Below are positions 32,479 to 40,446 of a stretch of DNA of 64,000 bases, one piece after another (position 1 is the stretch's first letter; each line of letters opens with the position of its first letter). The translations under genes and the position numbers were made by a program. The DNA lies in assembly GCA_026705025.1 (NCBI GenBank), contig JAPPBN010000004.1, forward strand, positions 124,001 to 188,000. The letters run 5' to 3'. The DNA is from Bin125 sp026705025. GTDB lineage: Bacteria > Chloroflexota > Dehalococcoidia > Bin125. The notes below the pieces were generated by a model. That model saw nothing but the letters and a program-made list of their open reading frames with translations. It was not told the DNA's origin and made no database searches.

Positions 32479-34287
32479 CTATCTGGTGGGTAGCGAAAAC
32501 TGCAGCGAACCGTCACCGATCACATGAAGGGAGGCCGCCAGTTCGACCGGTCCCGCGCTGGTCTGAAACTCGGCCGTCGTTTGCTGGTTCGTCAGTTCGC
32601 CGTCGCTCCCGACCAGCGTGAGCACCGTGGAGTAGTACTCAATCGATGTGATGGTGACGCTCTCGGCGAGCAACTCGGCCATGTCGGCCTTAAGGATTCC
32701 GGCGACCTGCGCGAACAGATCGTCGTCGGCAGTCAGTGGGCCGCTTTCGATCACCAGCTCATAGACCGTCGGCCCGCCGCCGCCGGTCGTCCGGGTCACC
32801 CAGGAAATGTCCAGCAGGAGTTTCAGCGGCTCGAGATTGAACCGATCCGGCCGGCGAAGAAACTCGTCAACGGTCGCTTCGCTGAAGCCCAGCAGGGCGG
32901 GGCTCGACGGCGTCCAGATCGGTTGGCCATCCTCTTCGACGTCGCTTGTCCAGATGCCATCGCGGTTCCAGAGCAGGCGGAAGGTGCTCGCGCCGTCGAT
33001 GTTGACCGTCGTTTCGAAGGCGCCGACGACGCGCGAGCTGCGCACGATCGTAGATGCCAGGCGCGCTTCGCCGTCGATCGCCGCCTGAGCCACAAACTGG
33101 ACATGCAGGTCATCGGCGCTGTCCACCCAGCTGGCGGCCAGATCCAGCAGCTGTTCCGGCGACAGCAGTTCAGGCGGTTCGTCCCCGCTGGAGTAGTCTT
33201 CCGAGCCTGAATCATCGTCGAAGTCGCCCAGCGGCTCGAGGAACGAACCATCGATGAGCGGTTCCGGCGCCGGAAACTCGATCGGCTCGTTCCAGGACAA
33301 CAGGTTGGCCACCGTCGACACGTAAAAGGCTGGTTCCTCGTTCGCGTCGTCCGAATCGTCACCGGACAGGCCGAACGCGTCCTGCAACCTGGCCTCCGTC
33401 TCAACCAGCAATGGCGCGCCCGACGCCTGGCTGATCGTCAGGCGCAGCTGCATCGAGTCGATCTCGCCCGCCCTCGCATCGATGCCCCACTCCTGCAGTT
33501 GCTGCGCGGCCGACTCATCGAGCGTATCGACATCGACCGTGCATTCGACCAACCAGACCGGCTCACCGGCGTGCTGTCCCTCCGTGGTCGTTCCGCCGAC
33601 CACATCAACGCAGCCGAACGTCTGCCCCAACTGGTCCCGGTCGGCCAGCTCCGTGGGATTGGCGCCCAGCAACGCCGAGAGGCTGTCGAGCGCCTCGTCG
33701 AACTGATCGCTCAGGTCAATCCAGCCGTCCATCTCGGGCATGGAGAGATAGGCGGCGTTCTCCCCGATCAGCACGCGCATCAGCAGAGGCTCATCCAGTT
33801 CGGCTTCCGCGTCGCCGGCGAGTTCGCCCGCCACCTCGAACAGCGAGCTGGCGTCGATCGTTGCGAGCGCCATGTAGGGCTCCAACTGGACGGCGACCGT
33901 CGTCACAACCTGCGCCGAGAGTCCGCCCAGATTGAGGTCCACGTCGATGGCCATCTCCCACGAGTCGAGGTCGGCGGCCCAGGCCTCGAATGCGCTCCTC
34001 GCCGCAGCGAACAACGGATCGACATCTTCCGCCTCAGCAGCCGGCTCCGACTGTGCCTGCGTGGGCTCGTCCGCCTCCTCCGCCTCCTCTGTCCGGCTCT
34101 CCTGCTCAGCCTCGGAGGCCTGCTGCGGAGCCGCCCGCTGTTGCGCCGACGCATCCTGTTGTTCGGTCGGCGCCTGCTGTTGCTGTAGTTGTTGCTCTTG
34201 CTGTTGTTGGCCGTCATCTCTGCAGGCGGCCAGCACCGACCCCAGCGCGATAATCAGGGCCAGGACAATCAGAGACAACACACGCAT
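32479..34287 (-). CDS. Large lipoprotein with Gln-rich linker and repeated LppX/LolA-like halves
   Basis: This 602-residue lipoprotein has a signal peptide with lipobox ending VLAAC (Cys22), then a Gln-rich stretch (27-65) and an acidic Glu/Ala-rich segment. The body has two related halves, each starting with a FAAWAADL/ASWVDSADDLHV-type helix. Each half then has antiparallel strands (MAIDVDLNLGGLSAQ, QFVAQAAIDGEARLAST) and an acidic helix before SWVTRTT. This layout resembles LppX/LprG/LolA-type lipid-carrier folds and DUF6612-like proteins, but I cannot assign it firmly. It is anchored to the outer face of the cytoplasmic membrane. The linker style matches that of the neighbouring substrate-binding protein, suggesting a shared cell-surface lipoprotein design. 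Confidence 0.6.
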   Translation of the reverse strand: MRVLSLIVLALIIALGSVLAACRDDGQQQQEQQLQQQQAPTEQQDASAQQRAAPQQASEAEQESRTEEAEEADEPTQAQSEPAAEAEDVDPLFAAARSAFEAWAADLDSWEMAIDVDLNLGGLSAQVVTTVAVQLEPYMALATIDASSLFEVAGELAGDAEAELDEPLLMRVLIGENAAYLSMPEMDGWIDLSDQFDEALDSLSALLGANPTELADRDQLGQTFGCVDVVGGTTTEGQHAGEPVWLVECTVDVDTLDESAAQQLQEWGIDARAGEIDSMQLRLTISQASGAPLLVETEARLQDAFGLSGDDSDDANEEPAFYVSTVANLLSWNEPIEFPAPEPLIDGSFLEPLGDFDDDSGSEDYSSGDEPPELLSPEQLLDLAASWVDSADDLHVQFVAQAAIDGEARLASTIVRSSRVVGAFETTVNIDGASTFRLLWNRDGIWTSDVEEDGQPIWTPSSPALLGFSEATVDEFLRRPDRFNLEPLKLLLDISWVTRTTGGGGPTVYELVIESGPLTADDDLFAQVAGILKADMAELLAESVTITSIEYYSTVLTLVGSDGELTNQQTTAEFQTSAGPVELAASLHVIGDGSLQFSLPTR

Positions 34288-34382
34288 ACAGCCACCTCCC
34301 CACCGAAAATCGACGTGGATTTACTGTATCGCGCACGCGGCCCCCAGGGCCGCGGACAAGGCGGCGAACAGGGCGCCGACGC

Positions 34383-35363
34383 TTACGCGGGCGACAGTGC
34401 CAGGGCGCGGATCTCGCCAAACTCGCGGTCCAGTTTGGACCAGCTGTCGCCGCCGTCCTCACTCAGGTAGACGTAGCCGTAGAGCGAGGCCGCCGCAATC
34501 GTGTCGGGCGCAGACGGATGGCTGGCCAGCCAGTAGACGACCGACTTCGGTTCGACGGGCAGCTCGCAGCGCGACCAGGTCTGGCCGCCGTCGGTCGTGC
34601 GCTGAATCGCGCCGGTCGTACCGGGAATGCCGTCCCCGCTGGCGACGAACATGGTGTTCGGATCGTCGTGCTTGACAATCATGGCGCGGCAGTAGGAACG
34701 CGGCGTCCGCTCGGTCAGCGGCGGAAACTCGTGCTGCAGCCAGGACTCGCCTTCGTCGTCCGAGCGAGCGATGCCGTATGGGCTGGTGGCAAAGGTGGCC
34801 GCCCCCTCGGGCGCGGTCGAGCGCCCCATGCAGTGGATGTCTGCCTGGAACTGCTCCGGTCCCAGCGGATTGCCCCGCACCCAGGTGTCGCCCCCGTCGA
34901 TTGACTTGTGCACGCCGTCAACCTCGACGCCGGCGTAAATCCGTTGCGAGTTCAGCGGGTCGACCACGACCACTGTCGTCCGCGGGATGCCAACCGGACA
35001 TTCCTCCACGATCTGAACCGGCAGGTCGTCCCATGAGTGTCCGCCGTCGCGCGAGCGGCGGACGCCCGGGCGTCCGCCGGCGAAGATGGTGCCGGTATCG
35101 CTCGGGTCAACGGCCAGCGACCAGGTCTGCCGGTCGGGCTCATAGCTGTCGACCACGCTCCAACTCGAGCCGTTGTCATCGGACAACAGCAGCGCATCGT
35201 CGGCGCCGGCCATCAAACGGTTGGCGTCATCGGGAAAGACGACCAGCGAGCGAACCGACTGCTCGCCGACGCCGCGCCCCTTCTGCCAGACCCCGCCGCC
35301 ATCAGGCGAGCGCCAAACCCCCTGTCCAATGGTGCCCACGTGAATCATGATCTGGTCCGACAT
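34383..35363 (-). CDS. Asp-box (BNR) beta-propeller repeat protein
   Basis: From the ATG at 35363 this is 326 residues with at least seven Asp-box motifs of the S-x-D-x-G-x-x-W type: SPDGGG, SDDNGSSW, SRDGGHSW, SIDGGDTW, SDDEGESW, TTDGGQTW and SEDGGDSW. These mark a sialidase/YCF48/VPS10-like beta-propeller, here probably seven bladed. It has no signal peptide and lacks the sialidase catalytic residues as far as I can see, so a binding or scaffolding role is likely; many such proteins are annotated as 'exo-alpha-sialidase' by motif only. AGAGG upstream supports the chosen methionine; an earlier in-frame start seven codons upstream is less likely. Confidence 0.75.
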   Translation of the reverse strand: MSDQIMIHVGTIGQGVWRSPDGGGVWQKGRGVGEQSVRSLVVFPDDANRLMAGADDALLLSDDNGSSWSVVDSYEPDRQTWSLAVDPSDTGTIFAGGRPGVRRSRDGGHSWDDLPVQIVEECPVGIPRTTVVVVDPLNSQRIYAGVEVDGVHKSIDGGDTWVRGNPLGPEQFQADIHCMGRSTAPEGAATFATSPYGIARSDDEGESWLQHEFPPLTERTPRSYCRAMIVKHDDPNTMFVASGDGIPGTTGAIQRTTDGGQTWSRCELPVEPKSVVYWLASHPSAPDTIAAASLYGYVYLSEDGGDSWSKLDREFGEIRALALSPA

Positions 35364-35440
35364 ATCGCGCCTCTTCTCTCTCAACTGCGCTCAGGGTAGG
35401 CGTTTCGCATTCATCCCTACGGGCGCAACCAACCAATCCC

Positions 35441-35526
35441 CGTCATTCCCAGCTCTGCTGGGAATCTCGCCCCCTCTCTCATCAATGGCGCAGACGAGAT
35501 TCCCGCGCCCGGCGCGGGAATGACGG
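35441..35526. repeat. Head-to-head doublet of ATTCCC-type REP-like palindromes
   Basis: Unit 1 (35441-35469) reads CGTCATTCCC...GGGAATCTCG; unit 2 (35495-35526) is inverted and reads CGAGATTCCC...GGGAATGACGG. The spacer is 25 bases. The arrangement resembles the BIMEs of REP systems. It lies between the carboxyltransferase and the Asp-box protein genes, both on the minus strand. Confidence 0.85.
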
Positions 35527-35559
35527 TTGTGGTTCGGCTGCAGCTAGGCAGAGAACCAC

Positions 35560-37122
35560 CTAAGGCATGTACGGATACGGACACGGCCCCAGCTGGGTCT
35601 TCAGGATCGCCTGAGCGTCCTCGACGAACTCGCACAGCAACGGACGCGTATCCGCCGGGTCGATGATGTCCTGACCTGTCGCCTCCGCCGTTCGGAAGGG
35701 CGACGCCAGGTCCTGCAGACGCTGCTCGATCTCCGCCTGCTTGGCCTCCGGATCGTCGGCCGTGTCGATCTCACGCCGATAAGCGGCCATCGCCCCGCCC
35801 TCGATGTGCATCGAGCCCCAGCGGCCCGAGGGCCAGGCCCAGCGCTGGAACATGCCGGTCGGGCGATGCTGACACTGGCCGGCGACGCCGAAGATGCGGC
35901 CCATCACGACGGTCGCCCAGGGCATCTGCGATTGGCAGGTGGCCATCACCAACCGAGCGCCGGCTCGTTCGATGCCCAGCTTCTCCGACTCGATCCCGAC
36001 CATGAAGCCAGGCTCGTCGGCAAAGGAAATCATCGGCAGGTGGAACATGTCACACAACTGAATCAGGCGGATCACCTTGCTGCCGCCCTTGACGTCGGTC
36101 GAGCCGCCCTCGTGCATCGGATTGTTGGCCATCACGCCAACGGGGTAGCCGTTGATCCGCGCCAACCCCGTGATCCGCGATCGTCCGTAGTTCGGCGCGA
36201 TCTCGAAGAAGGAACCCTGGTCGACGCACCAGTTGATCGCACGGTGGCCGTCGTACGCCCGCCGCCGGTCCCGAGGCACCAGCCGCCGCAACCGCTCCTC
36301 GCGCCGGTTCGGATCGTCGGTCGGCTCCGCGCGTTCGGGCATCTCGTAGACGCTCTGCGGCAGATAACTGAGGAACTGTCGGATCTGGCGGAAGGCGTCC
36401 TCCTCGTCCTCGGCCAGGTTGTCGACCGAGCCCGACTGGTAGACGTGGATCCGCTCGTCGCCGAGGTCCTCCTTGGTCACGTCGTAGCCCAGCGCCGCCT
36501 TGACCACTGGCGGCCCGCCCGGGAAGAGTTGCGAGATGCCCTTGACCATGATCGTGAAGTGGGCCATGCAGGCGTTGACCGCCGGCAGGCCCGCAACCGA
36601 GCCCATCACCGCCGAGACGACGGGCACATTGCGCAGCAGGTCGGTGTCGAAGGTCGACCACATGTTGCCGTCGGGCAGATACGTGCGGCCCAACGTCTCG
36701 AATCCGCGTACCGAGCCGCCGGCCGCGTCGAGCATCCGCACGTAGGGCACGCGCCATTCGAGCGCCCGCTGGTTCGACCGCTTCTCCGAGCCCAGCCCGT
36801 CCGACCCGTCGCCGCCGCCCGATCCACCGCGCACGGTGAAGTCGCCCGCCGAGACGACGACCTTGCGCCCATTGACCTTACCGAACCCTTCGATCGCCCC
36901 CTTGGGCGTGAACGCCACCAGCTCCCCCGCCTCGTCATACTCCGGCCGGCCGACCAGCGACATGAACTCGGTCAGCGTCCCCGGGTCGAGCAGCCCGTCA
37001 ATCCGCTCATTGACCAACAGCTTCCCCCGCCGCCGCTGACGAGCGACCCCCTCCGGCCCACCGCGAGCCTTGGCCAGCTCCTTGCGCTTCGCAATCTCCG
37101 CGATTTCCGATTCCCACGTCAT
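35560..37122 (-). CDS. Acyl-CoA carboxylase carboxyltransferase (AccD-type beta chain, propionyl/methylcrotonyl type)
   Basis: This 520-residue crotonase-fold carboxyltransferase is of the PccB/MccB/MmdA type, with both halves: the N-terminal domain with the VVVSAGDFTVRGGSGGG segment, and the C-terminal domain with ARINGYPVGVMANNP, ADEPGFMVGIESEKLGIERAGARL and the late CQHRPTGMFQRWAWPSGRWG loop. These transfer CO2 from carboxybiotin to acetyl-, propionyl- or branched acyl-CoA. No biotin carboxylase or biotin-carrier gene is adjacent, so the acyl substrate cannot be set. Length is typical (510-540). The gene is bounded by repeats on one side and by a divergent HicB gene on the other. Confidence 0.92.
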   Translation of the reverse strand: MTWESEIAEIAKRKELAKARGGPEGVARQRRRGKLLVNERIDGLLDPGTLTEFMSLVGRPEYDEAGELVAFTPKGAIEGFGKVNGRKVVVSAGDFTVRGGSGGGDGSDGLGSEKRSNQRALEWRVPYVRMLDAAGGSVRGFETLGRTYLPDGNMWSTFDTDLLRNVPVVSAVMGSVAGLPAVNACMAHFTIMVKGISQLFPGGPPVVKAALGYDVTKEDLGDERIHVYQSGSVDNLAEDEEDAFRQIRQFLSYLPQSVYEMPERAEPTDDPNRREERLRRLVPRDRRRAYDGHRAINWCVDQGSFFEIAPNYGRSRITGLARINGYPVGVMANNPMHEGGSTDVKGGSKVIRLIQLCDMFHLPMISFADEPGFMVGIESEKLGIERAGARLVMATCQSQMPWATVVMGRIFGVAGQCQHRPTGMFQRWAWPSGRWGSMHIEGGAMAAYRREIDTADDPEAKQAEIEQRLQDLASPFRTAEATGQDIIDPADTRPLLCEFVEDAQAILKTQLGPCPYPYMP

Positions 37123-37189
37123 TGGTCAGCTCCATCCTTGGTAATCTTGCAGCAGGTTACGAGCCCCATGCCCCGTGGAGGAACGGCCG

Positions 37190-37381
37190 ATGACGACGGC
37201 GAAATTCATCTACTGGCAGAACGGCGACTGGTGGCTCGGCTACCTCGAAGAGTTCCCTGACTACATGACACAGGGTGAGTCGTTCGAAGACCTGAAGATC
37301 CACCTGCTGGACCTGTACCGCGACCTGACGAGCGGCGAGATTCCGCCTGTGCGAAGAGTTGGCGAACTCGTCGTCGCGTGA
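37190..37381 (+). CDS. HicB-like antitoxin-type protein
   Basis: This 63-residue protein is a HicB-type partial RNase-H fold: the KFIYWQNGDWWLGYLEEFPDYMTQGESFEDLKIHLLDLYRDL-like body matches the usual 'xxxYhxxDxGWxGyxPDLPGxxTqGxTxeEAhenlxxal' layout, with DYMTQGES as the diagnostic loop. A strong GGAGGA at 37177-37182 supports the ATG at 37190. HicB normally neutralises HicA, but no HicA toxin is evident on either side: the next gene starts inside the HicB stop (GTGA) and encodes a lipoprotein. It may be a solitary, DNA- or RNA-binding remnant of a HicAB module. Confidence 0.75.
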   Translation: MTTAKFIYWQNGDWWLGYLEEFPDYMTQGESFEDLKIHLLDLYRDLTSGEIPPVRRVGELVVA

Positions 37382-38028
37382 AGCCGCGGGACACTCGAAT
37401 TCGGTCGTTGCGCTCCGCTGTGTTCCTCGTAGTCGTTGGAGTCTTCGTATTGTGCGGCGCTGCCTGTCGAGACGGGCAAGACGGCCAAGCGGACAAACTG
37501 GAGCTTCGCCCCGGGATCGAGCTCGCCGAGCTGCCGGTCGTTTTGGAGGAACAGATCGTCGGCGAGCATTTTGTGGCACTGACACGGTCGGACTTGGAGA
37601 TAGGATTCCGGACGGCTCTGGCGGTGCGGTCTTACACGGAAGACCCTGAAGTTGAGTGGGCCACTCTCATGTTCTTCTGCGACACCCAGCGCCTGAAGCA
37701 AGTCGTTCACGTTGGCATCCAGACCTTTCGCCGACATACAGAGACCGGTGAACGCGTCGTGGTGAAGCTCTCTCCATCTGAAAAGCAAGAGGCCAGAGCG
37801 AGCTTCGGATCTGAGGCCCAGAGAGACTGGCGAAGTTGGGGCATTGATGTGTATGAGCGACAGATGGAGATCTACGACGGCACACACTTTCTGAGGGCTG
37901 CCAAGGGTCACCAAGAGGTCTGGGTTCGTTTTCCATTGCCTGGTCGGGTTGTCGAGACGAGATTTGATCTCCGCGGGGTCTTCGATACTGCTATCCAACC
38001 CAACCTCGACCATTGCGGTCTCTACTAA
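37378..38028 (+). CDS. Hypothetical lipoprotein coupled to HicB
   Basis: This 216-residue product starts with GTG overlapping the HicB stop codon. It has an Arg-rich N-terminus, a hydrophobic signal (SAVFLVVVGVFVLCGAAC) and a lipobox-like Cys at residue 30. The rest is predicted mixed alpha/beta with no family I recognise; there are several late Trp/Tyr residues and a final conserved-looking DHCGLY end. Its base composition is visibly lower in GC and the codon use differs from the surrounding genes, which suggests acquisition by transfer. The first codons (KPRD) resemble the beginning of HicA-like proteins, but the HicA double-stranded-RNA-binding fold and its His are not present. Confidence 0.6.
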   Translation: MKPRDTRIRSLRSAVFLVVVGVFVLCGAACRDGQDGQADKLELRPGIELAELPVVLEEQIVGEHFVALTRSDLEIGFRTALAVRSYTEDPEVEWATLMFFCDTQRLKQVVHVGIQTFRRHTETGERVVVKLSPSEKQEARASFGSEAQRDWRSWGIDVYERQMEIYDGTHFLRAAKGHQEVWVRFPLPGRVVETRFDLRGVFDTAIQPNLDHCGLY

Positions 38029-38035
38029 CCCCTGC

Positions 38036-38083
38036 GATGCCCCGCACTTGATGCGGGGCCCAGCCCGCGATTCCCGCCTGCGG
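38036..38083. repeat. CCCCGCA hairpin repeat upstream of the second HTH gene
   Basis: The perfect stem GCCCCGCA/TGCGGGGC (38039-38046 with 38052-38059, loop CTTGA) is followed by GCCCAGCCCGCGATTCCCGCC. The core matches the palindrome of the long direct repeats around the first HTH gene (24849-24963 and 25783-25896), but without the inner TGCCCCTGGC insertion. Confidence 0.85.
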
Positions 38084-38211
38084 CGCCACAGCCCCCTCGT
38101 CTCCGCCGGCTTCTGAACAACCCTCCCTTCCCCACTCCCCATCCTTGACTCCCTCCGTCAATCGACGCACAATCAGAACATACGTACCCTTCAGGTCGAG
38201 GAGGCCCGGGC

Positions 38212-38928
38212 ATGGCCATCGTCGCCGCGAACAACCCTCCCACACCCCGGCGCTGCCGGCGCATGTTCGAGGCCCACCACCTCGACTGCCAGGGACTCTC
38301 TCTCAGGCAGATCGGCGCCCGGCTCGGCCGCGCCCACTCCACCGTCCACGCATACCTCAAGGACTTCCAGCGCCACCGCGACCACGTCCTGCGCACTGTC
38401 GCCGCCGACTATCTCGCCGACCAGCTCCACATCCTCACCCATCCCGCAACCGAACCCGACCAGCAACGCCAGACCGTGGCCGCCATTCGCGAGCTGCGCC
38501 TCCTCCTGTTGAACCTGCCAGCCATCCAGGAACCCCGCCAGCCCCAACACGACGCCGCTCGCATCAACGCCCCCGTGCAGAATCTGGACGAACCTGGATC
38601 CCTCGAGACTGAGCCGGACCAACACTGCAAGATCCCGGACGATTCTGGACCAATCGGGACAAACCTGGACAAATCTGAACACCCAATCACAGGAAACCCA
38701 GCCCACATCAGCGAAATCGCGCCAACCCCGCCAATCTCACCCCAGAATCCCGCTCCTCCACCCGATTCGTGGCGGCCCACAACTCCCCGGTCGCCACCCG
38801 GAGCCGCCGGACCCCGGTATCCCGCCTCGTGGCCCAGTTCATTGCACAATCCATTCGGCTCCGTCGCGCCCCAGGACGCCGACAACCCTCCGGTCCGACG
38901 CATCTTTGGGAACTCGAGATGGCGGTGA
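38212..38928 (+). CDS. Solitary helix-turn-helix protein with disordered tail (second of the family)
   Basis: This 238-residue protein has an Arg-rich start, then an HTH (LSLRQIGARLGRAHSTVHAYL, about 31-51). The following helices match the other solitary HTH protein in pattern (HVLRTVAADYLADQLHIL against APAADDLLLQSLQLL), and then comes a long Pro/Asn/Gln/Asp-rich, probably disordered C-terminal half. GAGGAGG (38198-38204) with seven bases spacing supports the ATG at 38212. A CCCCGCA palindrome lies 175 bases upstream, as for the first family member. There is no neighbouring transposase, terminase or restriction gene. Function is unknown; a repeat-linked DNA-binding role is only an inference. 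Confidence 0.55.
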   Translation: MAIVAANNPPTPRRCRRMFEAHHLDCQGLSLRQIGARLGRAHSTVHAYLKDFQRHRDHVLRTVAADYLADQLHILTHPATEPDQQRQTVAAIRELRLLLLNLPAIQEPRQPQHDAARINAPVQNLDEPGSLETEPDQHCKIPDDSGPIGTNLDKSEHPITGNPAHISEIAPTPPISPQNPAPPPDSWRPTTPRSPPGAAGPRYPASWPSSLHNPFGSVAPQDADNPPVRRIFGNSRWR

Positions 38929-38955
38929 CCGGTCCCGGATCGGCAAGCTCGCCGA

Positions 38956-39450
38956 TCAGCGCGCCGCCGCGATCGCCCGCTGGGCGCGCTCCGCCAGCTC
39001 CGGCTGGCGGGACCACTCGGGGTCAATCTGCGCGCGAATGTTGGCCGACTTCGTCGCGATCGCAAACTCCTGGACCGCGAGTTGCTGTAACGCCTCGGTC
39101 AGCGTCTGCTCGGGATCCTGTGCCAGCCGCTTGCCGCGCGTCCACCAGGCCTGTTGCATCGTCTCGTCCGAAGCCTGCATTAGGACCTCTTCGGTGACGG
39201 CGCGATGACGGACGAGCGCATAGAGAATCTGCACTGGAGTCTGCGGCGGATCAAGCTGAGCCGGCGGCAGGTCCTCAGGCCAGATCAGGTTGGCCTCGGC
39301 AGCGCAGGCTTCGCTGGCGCAATCTCCGAGGGAACCGATCGGGGTCACCTGGTGCAACTGCGCTTCGCTCGCCCCGGCCAGGGCCGTCGTGAGCACGCGC
39401 CGCGTGAGCAGCAGGGCGTAGCCCCATGCTTCGGCAGCGTCCGATTTCAT
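38956..39450 (-). CDS. Small helical protein, possibly DinB-like
   Basis: This 164-residue, mostly helical protein may have the four-helix-bundle layout of DinB/YfiT-like proteins: a long first helix (EAWGYALLLTRRVLTTALAG), a second segment with EANLIWPEDL, a helix with YALVRHRAVTEEVLMQ and a C-terminal helical pair. The usual three His metal ligands are not clearly present, so the assignment is weak. It follows dapA after six bases and is likely the last gene of the rpsO-pnp-dap operon. Function is unknown; it could be a small helper or a stress-response protein. Confidence 0.45.
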   Translation of the reverse strand: MKSDAAEAWGYALLLTRRVLTTALAGASEAQLHQVTPIGSLGDCASEACAAEANLIWPEDLPPAQLDPPQTPVQILYALVRHRAVTEEVLMQASDETMQQAWWTRGKRLAQDPEQTLTEALQQLAVQEFAIATKSANIRAQIDPEWSRQPELAERAQRAIAAAR

Positions 39451-39456
39451 CCCGAG

Positions 39457-40374
39457 CTAGATCAGGTCCTGGCCGCCCGCGACTTCGAGCGCGGAGCGGA
39501 TCGTGGCCTGGATATCGTCGTCGGGATCGACCAGCGGCGAGCGCAGCGGGCCGGCATTGAAGCCAATGTCGTTCAGCGCCCACTTGACCGGCGCCGGATT
39601 GCCGATCAGGAACATCGCTTTGACCAGCGGCGCGAGCTTGACGTGAATGCGTCCCGCCTCGGCCGTGTCGCCGCGCTCCCACGCGTCGTACATCGCCTTC
39701 AGCTGTCCGCCAACCAGATGCGAGATTACCGAGACGGTCCCGTGCCCACCCATCGCGAGGAGGGCGAGGTTGTCTTGGTCGTTGCCGCTCCACATGCGGA
39801 AGCCAGGAGGAGCGGTTCGTATGATTTCGGCGATCTGTTCCAAGTCGCCCGATGCCTCTTTGACACCGACGATGTTGGAGCAGTCTTCTGCCAAACGCAC
39901 AACCGTCTGCGCCGACATGTTCAGCCCGGTCCGTCCGGGCACGTTGTAGAGCATGATCTGCGTCTCGGGCACGGCGTCGGCGACCGCCTTGAAGTGCTGG
40001 TAGAGGCCTTCCCGCGACGGTTTGTTGTAATACGGCACCACCTGCAGCAGGCCGTCAACGTCGAGCTTCGCCGCCTGCTCAGAAGCGTCGACGGCAGTTG
40101 CGGTGCTGTTCGAACCCGTCCCTGCAATCAGCGTCCCGCCGGCGTCGTGAACCACGTCCGCGAGCTCGCGGAAGAGCACGCGCTCTTCCTCATGCGTCAG
40201 GGTCGGAGACTCGCCGGTCGTGCCCGCCACGACCACGCCGTCGGAGCCCGACTTGAGCAGCGCCGTTGCCAGATGCTGCGCCTGCTCGACGTCGATGCCG
40301 CCGGCTTCGGTCATCGGCGTCACCATCGCGGTGTACAGGCGTCCCCAGTTCGGAGCGTCGTTTGCTTCAGTCAT
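39457..40374 (-). CDS. dapA: 4-hydroxy-tetrahydrodipicolinate synthase
   Basis: This 305-residue TIM-barrel aldolase condenses pyruvate with aspartate semialdehyde in diaminopimelate and lysine synthesis. Characteristic blocks: AMVTPM near the N-terminus, VAGTTGESPTL, the catalytic Tyr in VVPYYNKPS, YNVPGRTG, the Schiff-base Lys in IVGVKEASGD, and GGHGTVSVISHL. The ATG at 40374 is the start that aligns with the family; an in-frame start ten codons upstream is likely noise. It works with asd and dapB upstream in the same operon, which gives the first steps after aspartate semialdehyde in order. Confidence 0.95.
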   Translation of the reverse strand: MTEANDAPNWGRLYTAMVTPMTEAGGIDVEQAQHLATALLKSGSDGVVVAGTTGESPTLTHEEERVLFRELADVVHDAGGTLIAGTGSNSTATAVDASEQAAKLDVDGLLQVVPYYNKPSREGLYQHFKAVADAVPETQIMLYNVPGRTGLNMSAQTVVRLAEDCSNIVGVKEASGDLEQIAEIIRTAPPGFRMWSGNDQDNLALLAMGGHGTVSVISHLVGGQLKAMYDAWERGDTAEAGRIHVKLAPLVKAMFLIGNPAPVKWALNDIGFNAGPLRSPLVDPDDDIQATIRSALEVAGGQDLI

Positions 40375-40446
40375 GATTCGGGCTTTCCGTCGGTCGGGAT
40401 CCAAAGATCAAGGCTACTAGGTCGCGCTCGCTCAGATTCAAACGCG

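Noticed and set aside
30492..35363. Sialic-acid or glycan utilisation locus, because of the Asp-box protein next to a transporter
   Set aside because: Asp boxes occur in many propellers; the sialidase Arg triad is not evident and no sugar enzymes are adjacent.
35806..37260. Open frame of 484 codons on the plus strand across the carboxyltransferase
   Set aside because: It is antisense to a clear carboxyltransferase; composition is Arg/His/Gln-rich and there is no ribosome-binding site.
37378..38028. HicA toxin
   Set aside because: The first few codons resemble HicA, but the body has a lipobox signal and no HicA fold.
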